Source: Picochlorum sp. 'celeri' (lineage: Eukaryota; Chlorophyta; Trebouxiophyceae). From it: 64,000 nucleotides of DNA. The position numbers were made by a program, and so were the translations under genes. This document shows, in pieces, positions 10,773-23,756 of the stretch. Below the pieces are notes generated by a model that worked only from the letters and a program-made list of their open reading frames with translations, had not been told where the DNA came from and did not search any database. The DNA lies in contig JAACMV010000007.1 of the NCBI GenBank assembly GCA_010909725.1, positions 124,001 through 188,000 on the forward strand. The letters are read 5' to 3'. The stretch's first letter is position 1; each line of letters begins with the position of its first letter.

Positions 10773-13700
10773 CTAGGACAATGCTTTGTAGTAAATTTCA
10801 ATGTAATCTTTGGCAGGATTTGTCCAGCTCCAGTCCATTAGCATGACTCTCTGGGACAGTTTGTTCCAAGCCTCTTTGTCCGAAAAGTAAAGGCTCAAGC
10901 CTCTATTCAAAGCGTAATCAAGTCCACCAGTGTCGGCACCATCGAATGAGAAGCCATTTGTTTCCATTCCAGCAGCATTGGCCTTCTCAATATCATCATC
11001 AATATCAAAAACTGTATCAGCAAGACCACCAGTCCTTCTAACAACTGGGATCGTGCCATATCTCATTGCTATCATTTGTGTCAATCCACATGGCTCAAAC
11101 ATGGATGGGACAAGGAACATGTCTGACCCAGCAAAAATCAGATGGCTGAGGGGCTCATCATATGCAAACCAGAATCTTGCCCTGTCAGGATACTGCCGCT
11201 TGAGATCTTCAGCTAATGCATCAAAATCAGCCTGAACGGCTGGATCAGGAGCAGATCCCAGAAGTACAAACTGCGCACCACGCTCCATCGCTCTCCATGC
11301 AGCATGCTTGATCAAGTGAATGCCTTTTTGGTGGGTTAGCCTTGTCACACAGGCAACTATTGGCACATCTCCATCAGCCAAATTCATCCTTTCCCGGAGA
11401 GCTTGCTTTGCAGCAGCTTTTCCTTCCAAAACATTTTCGTGAGTGTAACTCAATGGCAATGCGGAATCCGCACTAGGGTCCCAAATATCTACATCAATCC
11501 CATTTCTGATGCCATAAAACTTGTGATGATGCGGTGCAATGGCAACATGACCTCCAATTTCAACAGCATACGTTGGGGAGACTGTTGTCGAGGCTTCGGA
11601 TGTCTCCACGGCCCGACCAATCAAATCTGCTCCAAAGTCCATATTGTGGATGGTGAAGGCACAAGGAACCCCTTGGCGATCCATAAATGCTACTGGAGCA
11701 GACTGCCAATCATGGCAATGGATCAAGGAAGGCCTCTTCTGAGATTCCGAGAGCAGATAGTGGAGAGCACACGAGCATAAAACTCCGAAGCGATGATAAT
11801 CGGAATAAATATCTGTGTAAATTGTTCCGACCCAAACAAGACCATTGCATGGCTCTAGGAATGTTGTTGGCAAGTCCTCCACGATCCCTTTCCATACTTT
11901 CACCTGCACTCCCTCCCACATGAACTCACGATCTAGTACAAGATTCTCTACTTGACTGTAGTCGATACAGTCGTATTTCGGAATGACAACTTCAACTTGG
12001 TGTCCTTCTTCTTGAACAGCCCTTCCCAGTGCTGTGACGACATCGCCCAGTCCACCAGCTTTTGCAATAGGGGCCATTTCAGAAGCTACATGTGCAACAA
12101 ATAACGGAGGCTCATCCATATTAGATCCTGACACGTTAATATGGTATCCTAGGCCATTATTCGTGTCATGGAAACCGCCATGCAAATCACCAGAGTCTGC
12201 AAATGACAAGTCAAGTGTGTGTGCATCTGCAGGGATATCAATAGTGGCCTGCAGGAATCCCAGGCCCCCCGCTTCTGGAACGGCAGGCTCCATGAGCTGT
12301 GCTTCTATCTTTTCAGGGTGCTTGAAGCGATTGAACCCCCCTGAGATGAACACATCTGGACGGCCTCGTAACACGGTCCTATCAGGGTTGTAATATACTG
12401 TGGCTTTCTGTCCTGCTTGGGGAACCATGGGGACTGTAAATAAAAACTTTCGCTGTAACTCTCTCCGTGTCCTTGAGGCACGTGCCTTCATCGATGCTCG
12501 CTGAAGTACTCTCTTTTCTGCCAATGCTTCCCCATTGATGGCATCACTGGTATCGGAAACCTCAAGTGCCTCAAACACCAGTTGCACCAGCGCCTCACCT
12601 GTATGATTCCAGAAAAAAATATCAATTTCACGTACATCAATCATCATTGTGTGCATCAATTATACGTACTCGGCGTCGAATTGGCTACTTTGGAATGATA
12701 ATCTGACCCCCCTGCATTGTCCCAGTTTTGTCTGTTCCCATCGCAAAATGCAAAATCTAGCGTTGCTGCAGTATTCCAGACAGAGACGTCTGCTTTCCAC
12801 CATTCACCATCCTCTAGATCTTTTGGAAGATCAGCCTTGGAGGCTGGGACCATGTCTATGGCTTCTGTGTCTTGCATCCACCACGAGTCATAGCCAACCA
12901 TGACAGAGACAGATGTAGAGGACTTCAGTGGTCCCGAGGATTTATTGTATAAAAGAGTAGATGTTGACCCTGCAGAGGGTTGAGAAAGCCATTTAAAGAC
13001 TTTTTGTGGACTTTCTTCAGTACTCGACCCACGCCTTTCCTCCACAACATCTCTTGCTTCCTGCAGAATCTCCTTCTTGCGCTTTGCAGCAAATGCTAAT
13101 TTTGCTTCCTTTGCAGCCCCTGTGGCAGCTTTCATTGCAGATTCGTATATTTTTTCTTCTTCATTCGCAAACTGTTCCATCATTTTCAACTCAAAGGCAT
13201 CCAGCAATTTGACACGTTGAGCAGTCACTTCCTCTGCAGAGGGTGCTCTGTCTAAATCAATGGAAAAATCCTGTCCATTGTTGTTATCAACAGCACCACT
13301 ATTCTTATCTTCTATGACAAAATCTACTCGAAATAGTAAGGAAGGCAACTCAACCTTCGCACTATACCAATCTGCATGGCCTTGGACTGGATGCATCTCA
13401 AACTTTTCTATCCTTTCCCATCTATTGTATCCAATCTTCAACACTGGAACAGCATCATGGGACGGCAAAGGACCTTTGGCTAAATTATACAGTATCTCCA
13501 CTCCAGACCCCACCTCTATTGGAGTATCGGGCAGGTATGCAATAGAGTCCTCTGCCGATGCAATTGCGTCATCCAGCAACTTTACAGAAGCCGGCTTTTT
13601 CTTCTTTGGCACCGTTGGAGGACTTGACTCACCGGTCGTACGGGTCAAATTTGGCAACTGTTTCAATTTCTCCTCAGCCTCCTCTCGATCCCTCGCCAGC

Positions 13701-14251
13701 TGAAGCAATAATGCCTGCAACTCTCTGTTCTCCTTCTTCAACTGCTCCAATTCAGCCAGGCTTGCTGTTGCCCCACCCTTTCTCGCCATTCGAGCCGCAG
13801 CATCTGCACTTCCTGCTTCTTTTGCAAAATTAGCAACCTCATTCTCAACAGACTGCTTCAAATGCTTCCCCGTCTCGTCATCAACAATTTCTTTGGACAA
13901 TAGTTCCGCGGCAGCTGCTGCAGCTGCCTTCTCCTCACTCAATTTCCTTGCAAGACTCCTTGCAGCACTGATCTTTGCAGCCGCACTGATTTTCATCTTT
14001 GTTTCAGCATCATCCTCTTGCATGGAAGAATCGCTCTGAGATGCTTTCACCCTCTTTTTCCTGCCCCTCTTTGGCTTGGTATCACTGGGTGCAGAATCTC
14101 TGCTCCCAGCAGACTGCCTCCTTGCCTGAGCCAAAACCACCATCAAACTCGTCCGAGAAGGCCTCTGCATACACCCTCTATTGCACTTGATCCTGCATCT
14201 ATCAGCCAGACGGAACGGCCGTGCCTCGCCCACGAGACGCGAACCAAACAT
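10773..14251 (-). CDS. SS3: Starch synthase III, plastidial
   Basis: ADP-glucose:alpha-1,4-glucan glucosyltransferase (GT5) that elongates amylopectin chains in the plastid. Exons 14251-12670 and 12598-10773 (71-nt intron, GTACGT...CATACAG) give about 1135 residues. Order: basic transit-like N-terminus, an Ala/Lys/Glu-rich coiled coil to about residue 200, three CBM53-type starch-binding modules at roughly 240-335, 430-520 and 590-690, and the GT5 catalytic domain from about 700. Catalytic motifs are KAGGLGDVV near the start and EPCGLTQMIAMRYGTIPVVRRTGGL near the end. Domain order and length match SSIII rather than SSI, SSII or SSIV. Divergent from the DDX3-like gene. Confidence 0.95.
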
Positions 14252-14772
14252 GAGTCTAGACTTTCGTGTTCCGAAACCACAATGCTCACACTTGAAACCT
14301 CAAGTTTGCCACTTCTCCCCCCTGAAAATATTCAAAAAATGATAAAATTCGAGATCAGAATCCCACGCCGCCCAATGGAGCGTCATGTTGATAAACTTGT
14401 TCGCCAAACAAGGGTCCTGCACCAGCCAGGGACTAATGCCCTACCAGGACAGATTCCCCCATCACGCACCTAAATTGTCACTAATACTGCATTGATTGAT
14501 ATTTCATGGCACCCATGCCATGCCATTCTGCAAGTACCGGATCCAATCAGGACTGGCCTGACTCTAGGATAATGTCCTTGTTTACCTAGATGCTTTCGGT
14601 CAATCATGCTGGTTCAAGGGGTCAATCTATCGATTTCAAAGGGCCATGCCATGGCCCTTTGACTTCTCAGACGATAGCCGCTGCCGGGCATCAGCACGTG
14701 GGTGAAGTCAAAAACTTTTTTTAACATTTGTATCACCGAAATACAAATTAGAATATTCAGATAGATATTTGA
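14252..14772. promoter_or_regulatory. Divergent intergenic region SS3 / DDX3-like
   Basis: 521 bp between divergent start codons; it should contain both promoters. It includes a near-perfect hairpin (listed separately) and an A/T-rich stretch with AAACTTTTTTTAAC close to the helicase start. No coding frame with protein-like character was found. Confidence 0.45.
14637..14661. repeat. Inverted repeat, 11-bp arms
   Basis: CAAAGGGCCAT, a 3-nt spacer, then ATGGCCCTTTG: two perfect 11-bp arms. It sits about 110-135 bp upstream of the DDX3-like ATG, so it could be a protein-binding palindrome or a 5' UTR hairpin. Function unknown. Confidence 0.7.
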
Positions 14773-17008
<2,236 letters not shown>

Positions 17009-17608
17009 GATCCTCTTGCATCAAATTCATGCATTATGCCAACGTGTCCGCATGTATCACCCGTGTGGTTTGAGAAGAGAATAATTATGATTCATTGGAG
17101 CATCATCTTGTGGACAGTGTCCATAATTTGGTGATACAATTGTCAGACCAATACTAAGTGAACTGAATAGAAACTTGCAGCCATAGGACATTTATTCGCC
17201 ACTGTATCATTTGATTCTTTGTCCACCTCCAGCAATGGAGCAATATATATATAATATAGCAACGAGTACGCTATGAATGTAAATGTTGGAAAATCCATCT
17301 TGTGTGTCTCTTGAACACTGGAGTACCATGGAGTGCCTGCGTTGATGGGAGAGTCGAGATCAAATCGAATGGGCTATCCAAACGGCCATCATCTTGGAGA
17401 ATCAATGTCGCAAACCTCGCACTCGAGAGATATTCGAATACAAACATTGGCATTGGATACCAAGGTATGCATAAATTGCATCACGATCACTCTATATCCA
17501 AATTCATAACGCACGGAACTTGTCAGTAGTCGTTTTTGACATCAAAGGCTGCGTTTCTGTCTTCCGAAAGACTGCCGTTGTAGCACGATCGCTCATTTTC
17601 GCAGAAAA
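17009..17608. other. Intergenic, DDX3 3' end to carboxyltransferase promoter
   Basis: 600 bp without a convincing gene. It contains an AT-rich run (ATATATATATAATATA near 17245) that could serve as a TATA region, and short frames on both strands without family resemblance. Confidence 0.45.
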
Positions 17609-19228
17609 ATGAATGTTCAAGGAATGAAAACGGAATGCAGTACCGGGCGAAAGAATATCTCTCTCTCTCGGGTCAGTCGTCGCGTGCCAGTGTCGACGCT
17701 CGCCGGTGTGAGAGTGCGTTCCGAGGGCAATGCCAGGGCTGATTTGGCCCGTGGCTTAATGCCATTGGCATTGGGTAATATAGGAATGAAAATGCCGGAG
17801 AGTAAGAGATCTATTGCCGTCAGGGCTGGCGCTGACCCACCGGACGTCCCAAAGAGGGACGGACGCCAAGGTGGTCGAGAGTGGCTACAGTCGATTTTGT
17901 CCCGTTTTGGCCCTATCAGAGAGAAATCATCCAATACGACGGTCTTGGACTTTGAGAAGCCCCTCGTTGAGCTTGACAATCGCATCAAGGAGGTGAGGAC
18001 TGTTGCTGAGGAGAATGGGGTCGATGTGACTGATCAGATCAAGGAACTGGAGGAGAGGGCAAGGAAGTTACGCCAGGATACATATTCTCGCTTGACTCCA
18101 ACGCAAAAGCTCCAAGTTGCTCGGCATCCAAATAGGCCCACTTTCTTAGATATTGCATTGAATATTTCTGATAAATTTGTGGAGCTTCACGGAGATCGGG
18201 GTGGCCTTGATGACCCAGCCCTCGTGTGTGGACTTGGCTCTATTGACGGTATTTCCTTCATGTTTATTGGTCATCAGAAAGGAAGGAACACCAAGGAAAA
18301 CATTTACAGAAATTTCGGAATGCCACAGCCAAATGGATACAGAAAGGCTCTCAGATTCATGAGACATGCTGACAAGTTTGGTTTACCTATTGTCACCTTC
18401 GTAGATACCCCAGGAGCGTATGCCGGGAAAAATGCAGAAGAACTCGGACAGGGAGAAGCAATTGCAGTGAACCTTCGCGAAATGTTCGGTTTCCGTGTGC
18501 CCATCATCTCAGTCGTGATTGGGGAGGGAGGTTCTGGAGGTGCTCTTGCTATTGGGTGTGCAAACAGAAATCTCATCATGGAAAATTCTGTATACTACGT
18601 CGCTTCGCCAGAAGCATGTGCTGCAATTTTGTGGAAATCGAGAGAAAAGGCTGGTGCAGCAACTGAAGCATTGAAAATCACCTCCTCAGATCTTTTGAGA
18701 TTCGGTGTCATGGATGAGTCCATCCCTGAGCCACTTGGTGCTGCACACACGGATCCAATGGGAGCGTTCCCAGCCATCAAAGAGGCTGTCATGAGAAACT
18801 ATCGTATGTATGAGAACATGTCAGCGGATGAAATCATGCTTGACAGGTACAATAAATTCAGAAAATTAGGCATGTTTGAGGAGTATCTTGTCAGAGGTGG
18901 CGACCGCGAGGGTGCCAAAGAAGCCCTCTCAAAAGCCCCAGGGGCAAAAACCAAGGCCGGAACATATGCGCCAACATCTGATGACGCCGAATTCCTTGAG
19001 ATGATGGCCGACATGGAGGAGAAATGGGAGGCAACCTTGCAGGACAAGCAGGAGTGGTTGATGAAGCCTGAGACCCCAGCACCTGGCTTCAACAGTCCAG
19101 GGCTCTTGGAGCTGGCAGTCGCCGCAGCTGAAGCTGAAGGAAAATCAATTGGAGTAAGCAACTTTTCACAAACAAACGAACACGCTGGATCCAATGGGTC
19201 ATCCTTCGAAAACGCGCCACTTCATTAA
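17609..19228 (+). CDS. accA: Plastid acetyl-CoA carboxylase carboxyltransferase, alpha subunit
   Basis: Nucleus-encoded alpha subunit of the heteromeric plastid acetyl-CoA carboxylase; with plastid AccD it transfers carboxyl from carboxybiotin to acetyl-CoA, making malonyl-CoA for fatty acid synthesis. Intronless, 539 residues. An Arg/Ser-rich transit peptide of about 70-80 residues precedes the conserved region starting LDFEKPLVELDNRI. Core motifs seen: TPTQKLQVARHPNRPT, ELHGDRGG, GHQKGRNTKENIYRNFGMP, FVDTPGAYAGKNAEE, GEGGSGGALAIG and SPEACAAILWK. The 120-residue C-terminal extension is low-complexity, as in plant CAC3. Convergent with PECT. Confidence 0.97.
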   Translation: MNVQGMKTECSTGRKNISLSRVSRRVPVSTLAGVRVRSEGNARADLARGLMPLALGNIGMKMPESKRSIAVRAGADPPDVPKRDGRQGGREWLQSILSRFGPIREKSSNTTVLDFEKPLVELDNRIKEVRTVAEENGVDVTDQIKELEERARKLRQDTYSRLTPTQKLQVARHPNRPTFLDIALNISDKFVELHGDRGGLDDPALVCGLGSIDGISFMFIGHQKGRNTKENIYRNFGMPQPNGYRKALRFMRHADKFGLPIVTFVDTPGAYAGKNAEELGQGEAIAVNLREMFGFRVPIISVVIGEGGSGGALAIGCANRNLIMENSVYYVASPEACAAILWKSREKAGAATEALKITSSDLLRFGVMDESIPEPLGAAHTDPMGAFPAIKEAVMRNYRMYENMSADEIMLDRYNKFRKLGMFEEYLVRGGDREGAKEALSKAPGAKTKAGTYAPTSDDAEFLEMMADMEEKWEATLQDKQEWLMKPETPAPGFNSPGLLELAVAAAEAEGKSIGVSNFSQTNEHAGSNGSSFENAPLH

Positions 19229-19382
19229 CTGGACTGTCATCGTGTCTAATCCCCAGCATTTCTGAAGCGAGGATGAACTTGCATTATCATATGACCTTCC
19301 AAATTTGTGAGACAAAATTTTATGTAATTATTACACAAAAGAAATATGCATACGCGCTCAAAACTAGCTGCTTCTCATGCTT

Positions 19383-20879
19383 CTATACCTCTGAGACATA
19401 TTGCTTGGAGGTGGCGTAATATGTGGCTTCTGTCTTTGTCTTTCTAGCCTGCCTACTTTCAAATTGCTCTCTGTTCTTTACTATTCTTTGAATCAATTTG
19501 GCAGACGTCATGTTACTAGGAGACTTCAAATATTTCAATATCTTCTTATCTGAGGTCACCTTGTATCTGTCCAGCTCTGATGCAGCTTTGCGGTCTGAAA
19601 TCTCATGCATGGTCCCCCTCACAACAATACTAATGTTGAATGTCTTCAGCAGGTCCTCTGTGATTGTGCTTGGAGCACCTATGATAACTTCATCGGTATA
19701 CCTACACGCTAAAACACTTAAAGCTCTCTCATGCAAGCCCATTATCGGAAGATGCGCCCCTCTACGCCTTGTCACATCCTCATCTGTGTGAATACCAACC
19801 AACAAAAAGTCACCCTCCTGCCTCGCAGCTTTGAGTATCTCAACGTGCCCAACATGAAAGAGATCAAACGCTCCATCAATATATACAATTTTTGACCCAG
19901 CTGGAGCCACTTTGCCACTCGAGAATTGCACAATCCTTCTCGATGTTGGCATGAATCTGGACACTGTCACAGGCCTCACATCCAATTCAACGTCAGATGC
20001 CTTTTTCCTTGGGGTCACCCCATCGTACGATTCCTTTGATTCACTATAATTATCACATTCATTATCCATATCAACCAGGTTGTGACGCTGATCTCCATCG
20101 TCGTCTTGCCGGTGGCCCATTGAAAAAGCCCTGGTCAAGTCCTCCGTCCCACTCGACAGAAATCTTCGATTATTTCTGGAACACATCAGCATTCTCCCTA
20201 CAATATCCGTCGTGCTCACACCTTCTGTTCTTTTAATCATCATAAACCTTCCAGACTTTTTAGCATACGCGTACGCATCCGTTCCATCCGGCAAAATACA
20301 CGGGTCATCTCCATGAATCACATAATCAATCCTATGCTTTGTGAACAGTTCATCCAAAAACTCTGGCGTCAGATCATACGGAACCCCCGTCAAAACTTCG
20401 TCCACCCATTTAACACTCTCCACCAGCTCCAAACGCTCCTTCTCGTTCAACAACGGAGGCCCTTTGCACCGCAAAATCTCTTCATCTGGCACCAGCCCCA
20501 CCACCAGCTCATCGCCAAGGCTCCTTGCCTGCCGCAGCGCATTCGCATGACCATAGTGCATCAGATCAAAACATCCATCCATATATACCCGAATAGGTCG
20601 ATATCGCCGGCGACGCTTCGCATGCTTTGCCAAAACTTTGCTAAAATACCCAGTCATAGTCCCAGGCCTGTACTGGTAACTCAGAGGAACATACGTATAA
20701 TAACTCTCTTTGAGCAAATACCACAACCCAGCACTCGCAGCAGTGAATGTCGCCGCAGCAAGGGCTATTTCAAATGTTTTAATCACTGGATCCCTGCTAA
20801 GATACCGTGTACTCCCCTCCACAACGGTATGATGCAGCAACCGTGCCAACGTGGTCTCTCTCTCTCGACCCAAACTCAT
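19383..20879 (-). CDS. PECT1: Ethanolamine-phosphate cytidylyltransferase
   Basis: Makes CDP-ethanolamine from phosphoethanolamine and CTP, the rate-setting step of phosphatidylethanolamine synthesis in the Kennedy pathway. Intronless, 498 residues. One N-terminal membrane segment (about 36-56) resembles plant PECT1, which sits on the mitochondrial outer membrane. Two cytidylyltransferase domains follow: the first with DGCFDLMHYGHANALRQA and RTEGVSTTDI, the second with DGAFDLFHVGHVEILKAA; both keep HxGH. The domains are joined by a charged linker. Divergent from TRAPPC2L across 222 bp. Confidence 0.95.
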   Translation of the reverse strand: MSLGRERETTLARLLHHTVVEGSTRYLSRDPVIKTFEIALAAATFTAASAGLWYLLKESYYTYVPLSYQYRPGTMTGYFSKVLAKHAKRRRRYRPIRVYMDGCFDLMHYGHANALRQARSLGDELVVGLVPDEEILRCKGPPLLNEKERLELVESVKWVDEVLTGVPYDLTPEFLDELFTKHRIDYVIHGDDPCILPDGTDAYAYAKKSGRFMMIKRTEGVSTTDIVGRMLMCSRNNRRFLSSGTEDLTRAFSMGHRQDDDGDQRHNLVDMDNECDNYSESKESYDGVTPRKKASDVELDVRPVTVSRFMPTSRRIVQFSSGKVAPAGSKIVYIDGAFDLFHVGHVEILKAARQEGDFLLVGIHTDEDVTRRRGAHLPIMGLHERALSVLACRYTDEVIIGAPSTITEDLLKTFNISIVVRGTMHEISDRKAASELDRYKVTSDKKILKYLKSPSNMTSAKLIQRIVKNREQFESRQARKTKTEATYYATSKQYVSEV

Positions 20880-21101
20880 CTTCGAATACCAAGCACGTGT
20901 TAACTATTTATTTGAGATGGAAAAGGAAAAAAAATGAATATAACCCTCCTGAGATCATCCAGACCTAGACAAACCATGCATCCACCATTGTGGACAGCCA
21001 GTTATGGTTTCAGCCCAAAAATGAAGATTTTCCTCTGAATCATACTGCTTCGGCGACTGTGTGAAGATCACAGATCATTCGAAGCAGAAATAAATATATA
21101 G

Positions 21102-21602
21102 ATGCCGACCAGTGTGGTTCGTGGAGTGGCTGTGCTGGATAGAAGAAGCATTCCTCTTGTGACGAAGACGCTGTCCTCTGAGGATGGGTTCGCTGTGGAA
21201 CGGATCATGTTTGCGTCTTTGGACATGCTTGATAGTATTCTGAGTCATCCAAAGCATAGATCAGGTGCAGAAGAGATGCATGGAGGTGCATTGTCGGAGC
21301 AGGATGTGCTTTTGAAGCAAGGTAGTGGTGAGGGACAGCAACGTGGTGTGTATTTGGGATTGTTACTGTCACAGGGAGATATGAGCGTGTATGGATACTT
21401 GACAAGCGTGCAAAAACGAGTGTTGCTTGCTGTTAAAGAAGACAAGGCGCGCGAGAAGATTGGGGATGTGACTCTTCGGGATATTTTGGTAGAGATTGGA
21501 AGGGTTCATCTGGACTGCTTGGCAAACCCCTTTGGCACCAATAATGAGCAGTTTTCACGAGGCGTGCAGCGTGTGATTGACACATATATCGGGGAAGACT
21601 GA
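21102..21602 (+). CDS. TRAPPC2L: TRAPP complex subunit 2-like (TRAPPC2L)
   Basis: Small longin-fold (sedlin-family) subunit of TRAPP tethering complexes in ER-Golgi traffic. Intronless, 166 residues. Family features: hydrophobic first strand VRGVAVLDRRSIPLV, the FASLDMLDSIL helix, YLGLLLSQGDMSVYGYLT, and CLANPFGTNNEQFSRG near the C-terminus, matching the CNPF...F segment of TRAPPC2L. A Gly/Glu/Gln-rich insertion of about 25 residues (about 50-80) is longer than in the animal protein. Its stop codon is only 3 bp from that of the convergent prenyl synthase. Confidence 0.88.
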   Translation: MPTSVVRGVAVLDRRSIPLVTKTLSSEDGFAVERIMFASLDMLDSILSHPKHRSGAEEMHGGALSEQDVLLKQGSGEGQQRGVYLGLLLSQGDMSVYGYLTSVQKRVLLAVKEDKAREKIGDVTLRDILVEIGRVHLDCLANPFGTNNEQFSRGVQRVIDTYIGED

Positions 21603-21605
21603 TAT

Positions 21606-22892
21606 CTATTTTTTACGTGATACAACCTTTCGAGTCATTACCTGAAGGGCTGCTCTGCTTGCGTCTGCATCCTCCCCCAGAGATGGTGGCAAGTCCTGGA
21701 GGGCCCTTGCTGCTTCTGACGCGTGAAATTGCGCGAGATCTTTCGCTTTCTGGATTCCATCACTATTCAATATGAGTTCCAGGGCCTGATCGATGTCTCC
21801 CTCTCCTTTGAAACGCCGGCGGACAAGAGGAATGAGATGAGGATGCTGCTCTGCAGCAAACAGCACTGGGGCTGTTGCAAGCCCAGAGCGCATGTCGTTC
21901 CCAACGGGTTTCCCCAGCTCTTCTTGGCTTGATGTAAAATCAAGTACATCATCTACTAACTGAAAAGCCAAGCCGAGGTGTTTCCCATACCTCCACGCAG
22001 CCATGGACTCATCTGGAGAACACCCAGCCAATACAGCAACACTTTTGCACGAATTCGCAATCAACGATGCCGTTTTATAAAATGTCTTCTTCATATAGTG
22101 CTCCATAGACAGTATCTGATCATCGGACGTATTCATTTGTAAAATCTCACCGCTCACGAGGTGCTCTAAAACCTGAGACATGAGCGCAATAACCTCGCTG
22201 TTCTGCAATGCTGCTAAACTCACAGATGCCCGCGCGAGGAGAAAGTCTCCTGCCAAAATTGCTACTTTATTACCAAATATGGCATTCAATGCCTTGAGGC
22301 CTCTCCTACTGTCAGAATTGTCGATGACATCATCGTGCAAGAGAGATGCCACATGTATCAGCTCTGATATCTCTGCAATCCTCTGCTGTCTCCTCCTCAA
22401 TTCAACTGGATGCGCACTTGCTGGAGTCACATCTACCTCTAGCATGGAAGGCAAAGGGCCCTGGGGTGATAATCCAGTCGCCATAAGGAGCACTATCGTA
22501 GACCGCAGCCGTTTCCCCTCTTTCCCTGTCTGAAAAAAATACTCTGCAGCCTTCTCCAACACTGGAATATCAGTCAGGATGCAGTTCCTCAATCTATTCG
22601 ATACACTATCAATCTCCAATCGCACAAGGGCAAAAGGATCAACAAACTGATTCTCGTCTCTATTGTTCGTATTCAGTTCGGAGAGAGAAGCAAACGACCT
22701 CATACCATGTGTAGGCCCCACACGGCCCCTTGGCCCAGGCCTTCCGGTTCCTTCTCTCTCGCCATCCGATCGAGACCTGGGATCTATATATGCAGAATAG
22801 GTTTTACGAGAACACGAAACAAGGCCTGCCAGCCTCTCTATCGAGTCCTTGTACAGCAGCGGTCTTTCAACCCACAATTTCGACCGCAACAT
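21606..22892 (-). CDS. Long-chain (solanesyl-type) polyprenyl diphosphate synthase
   Basis: Trans-prenyltransferase making the C40-C50 side chain of ubiquinone or plastoquinone. Intronless, 428 residues, with an Arg/Ser-rich presequence of about 70 residues. Motifs: GKRLRS, first aspartate-rich motif LLHDDVIDNSDSRRG, GNKVAILAGDFLLA and second motif LVDDVLDF followed by GKPVGND. The non-bulky residues before the first Asp motif fit a long-chain product. An 18-residue insertion after MATGLSPQG (VDVTPASAHPVE region) is typical of mitochondrial Coq1-type enzymes. Mitochondrial versus plastid location cannot be settled from sequence. Confidence 0.92.
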   Translation of the reverse strand: MLRSKLWVERPLLYKDSIERLAGLVSCSRKTYSAYIDPRSRSDGEREGTGRPGPRGRVGPTHGMRSFASLSELNTNNRDENQFVDPFALVRLEIDSVSNRLRNCILTDIPVLEKAAEYFFQTGKEGKRLRSTIVLLMATGLSPQGPLPSMLEVDVTPASAHPVELRRRQQRIAEISELIHVASLLHDDVIDNSDSRRGLKALNAIFGNKVAILAGDFLLARASVSLAALQNSEVIALMSQVLEHLVSGEILQMNTSDDQILSMEHYMKKTFYKTASLIANSCKSVAVLAGCSPDESMAAWRYGKHLGLAFQLVDDVLDFTSSQEELGKPVGNDMRSGLATAPVLFAAEQHPHLIPLVRRRFKGEGDIDQALELILNSDGIQKAKDLAQFHASEAARALQDLPPSLGEDADASRAALQVMTRKVVSRKK

Positions 22893-23756
22893 GGCTCAAT
22901 TCGAGAATGGCGACTCTTTCAATCAAATAAAATAATATGCAGTGTCTGAACCAAAAACCTCCCTCCCAATGCGCTGATACAGGTGGGTAATGACTCTGGA
23001 ATTCAGCCCTCAAACGTAGAGTATTCAGCCTCTGCTATCCTCCATCGTCACCCATACGATCCACGTGATCTTCAAGTTTCAAATGATGATGATGATGGAT
23101 ACAGAAGTGCCTTGGGATTGGGAGGGACAAAGTCTCATATCCTTGGAGGCTTGGTGCTGTGGATGCCATCATGGCACTCTGCAGAGTGGTCAGCCAGCTG
23201 ACCTGTGCACCTGGCATTGCCAGGCTGTCAGGGAGTACATACGGCCCTTCCCCTCACCTACATGCTTTTGCTAGCAATCCAGTGCCTGGATTGGTTCGGC
23301 AGTGAGAGATGCTGGTCCATGTGCTCAGATCACCCACCTTCACAAGGCATCCCATCCAAGCAAGCATGCCATGGGACTCATTGGAATCAAATGACTGCCT
23401 GGGTACCATCTGCTCTCATCCGCTATCAAGACGGCAAAGCATGCCTCTGGGGAAATAAATATCATTAAAATTAATCAAGTAAGTAGCCACTGCATCAAGG
23501 TATGTTTGTCTTGTGGTTTGGCGAGGCAGCAGTAGCCTCCGGACTTTGGCTGCTGCTGCTGTTCTCAGCAGCCGTATCCCTAGACCATTGCGCTCTCCTT
23601 TGGCATATACATCTGCATAATGTATATAGTAATTGTGATTGCCCATATGCGGGGGAGAAGGCCACGGCGATGTGTAAAAGGCCGAGCCCGCCGTCACTTC
23701 CATTTGGACGACTGTGGAATTCATGGCAGTTTTCTCTATTGTGTAGGTATTGAAGA
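22893..23756. promoter_or_regulatory. Divergent intergenic region with possible uS5 5' UTR intron
   Basis: 864 bp between divergent start codons, one of the largest gaps. No frame looks protein-like. A possible 5' UTR intron of the uS5 gene runs from a donor AAG/GTATGT at 23500 to an acceptor TTGTGTAG at 23746, ending 10 bp before the ATG. A second good donor (GTAAGT) lies at 23479. Such leader introns are common in ribosomal-protein genes; this one is inferred. Confidence 0.35.

Noticed and set aside
23060..23230. Possible C/D-box snoRNA in the uS5 leader (TGATGATG and CTGA)
   Set aside because: Box-like words occur, but no terminal stem or guide pairing could be shown by eye, and the TGATGA is part of a TGA/ATG repeat.
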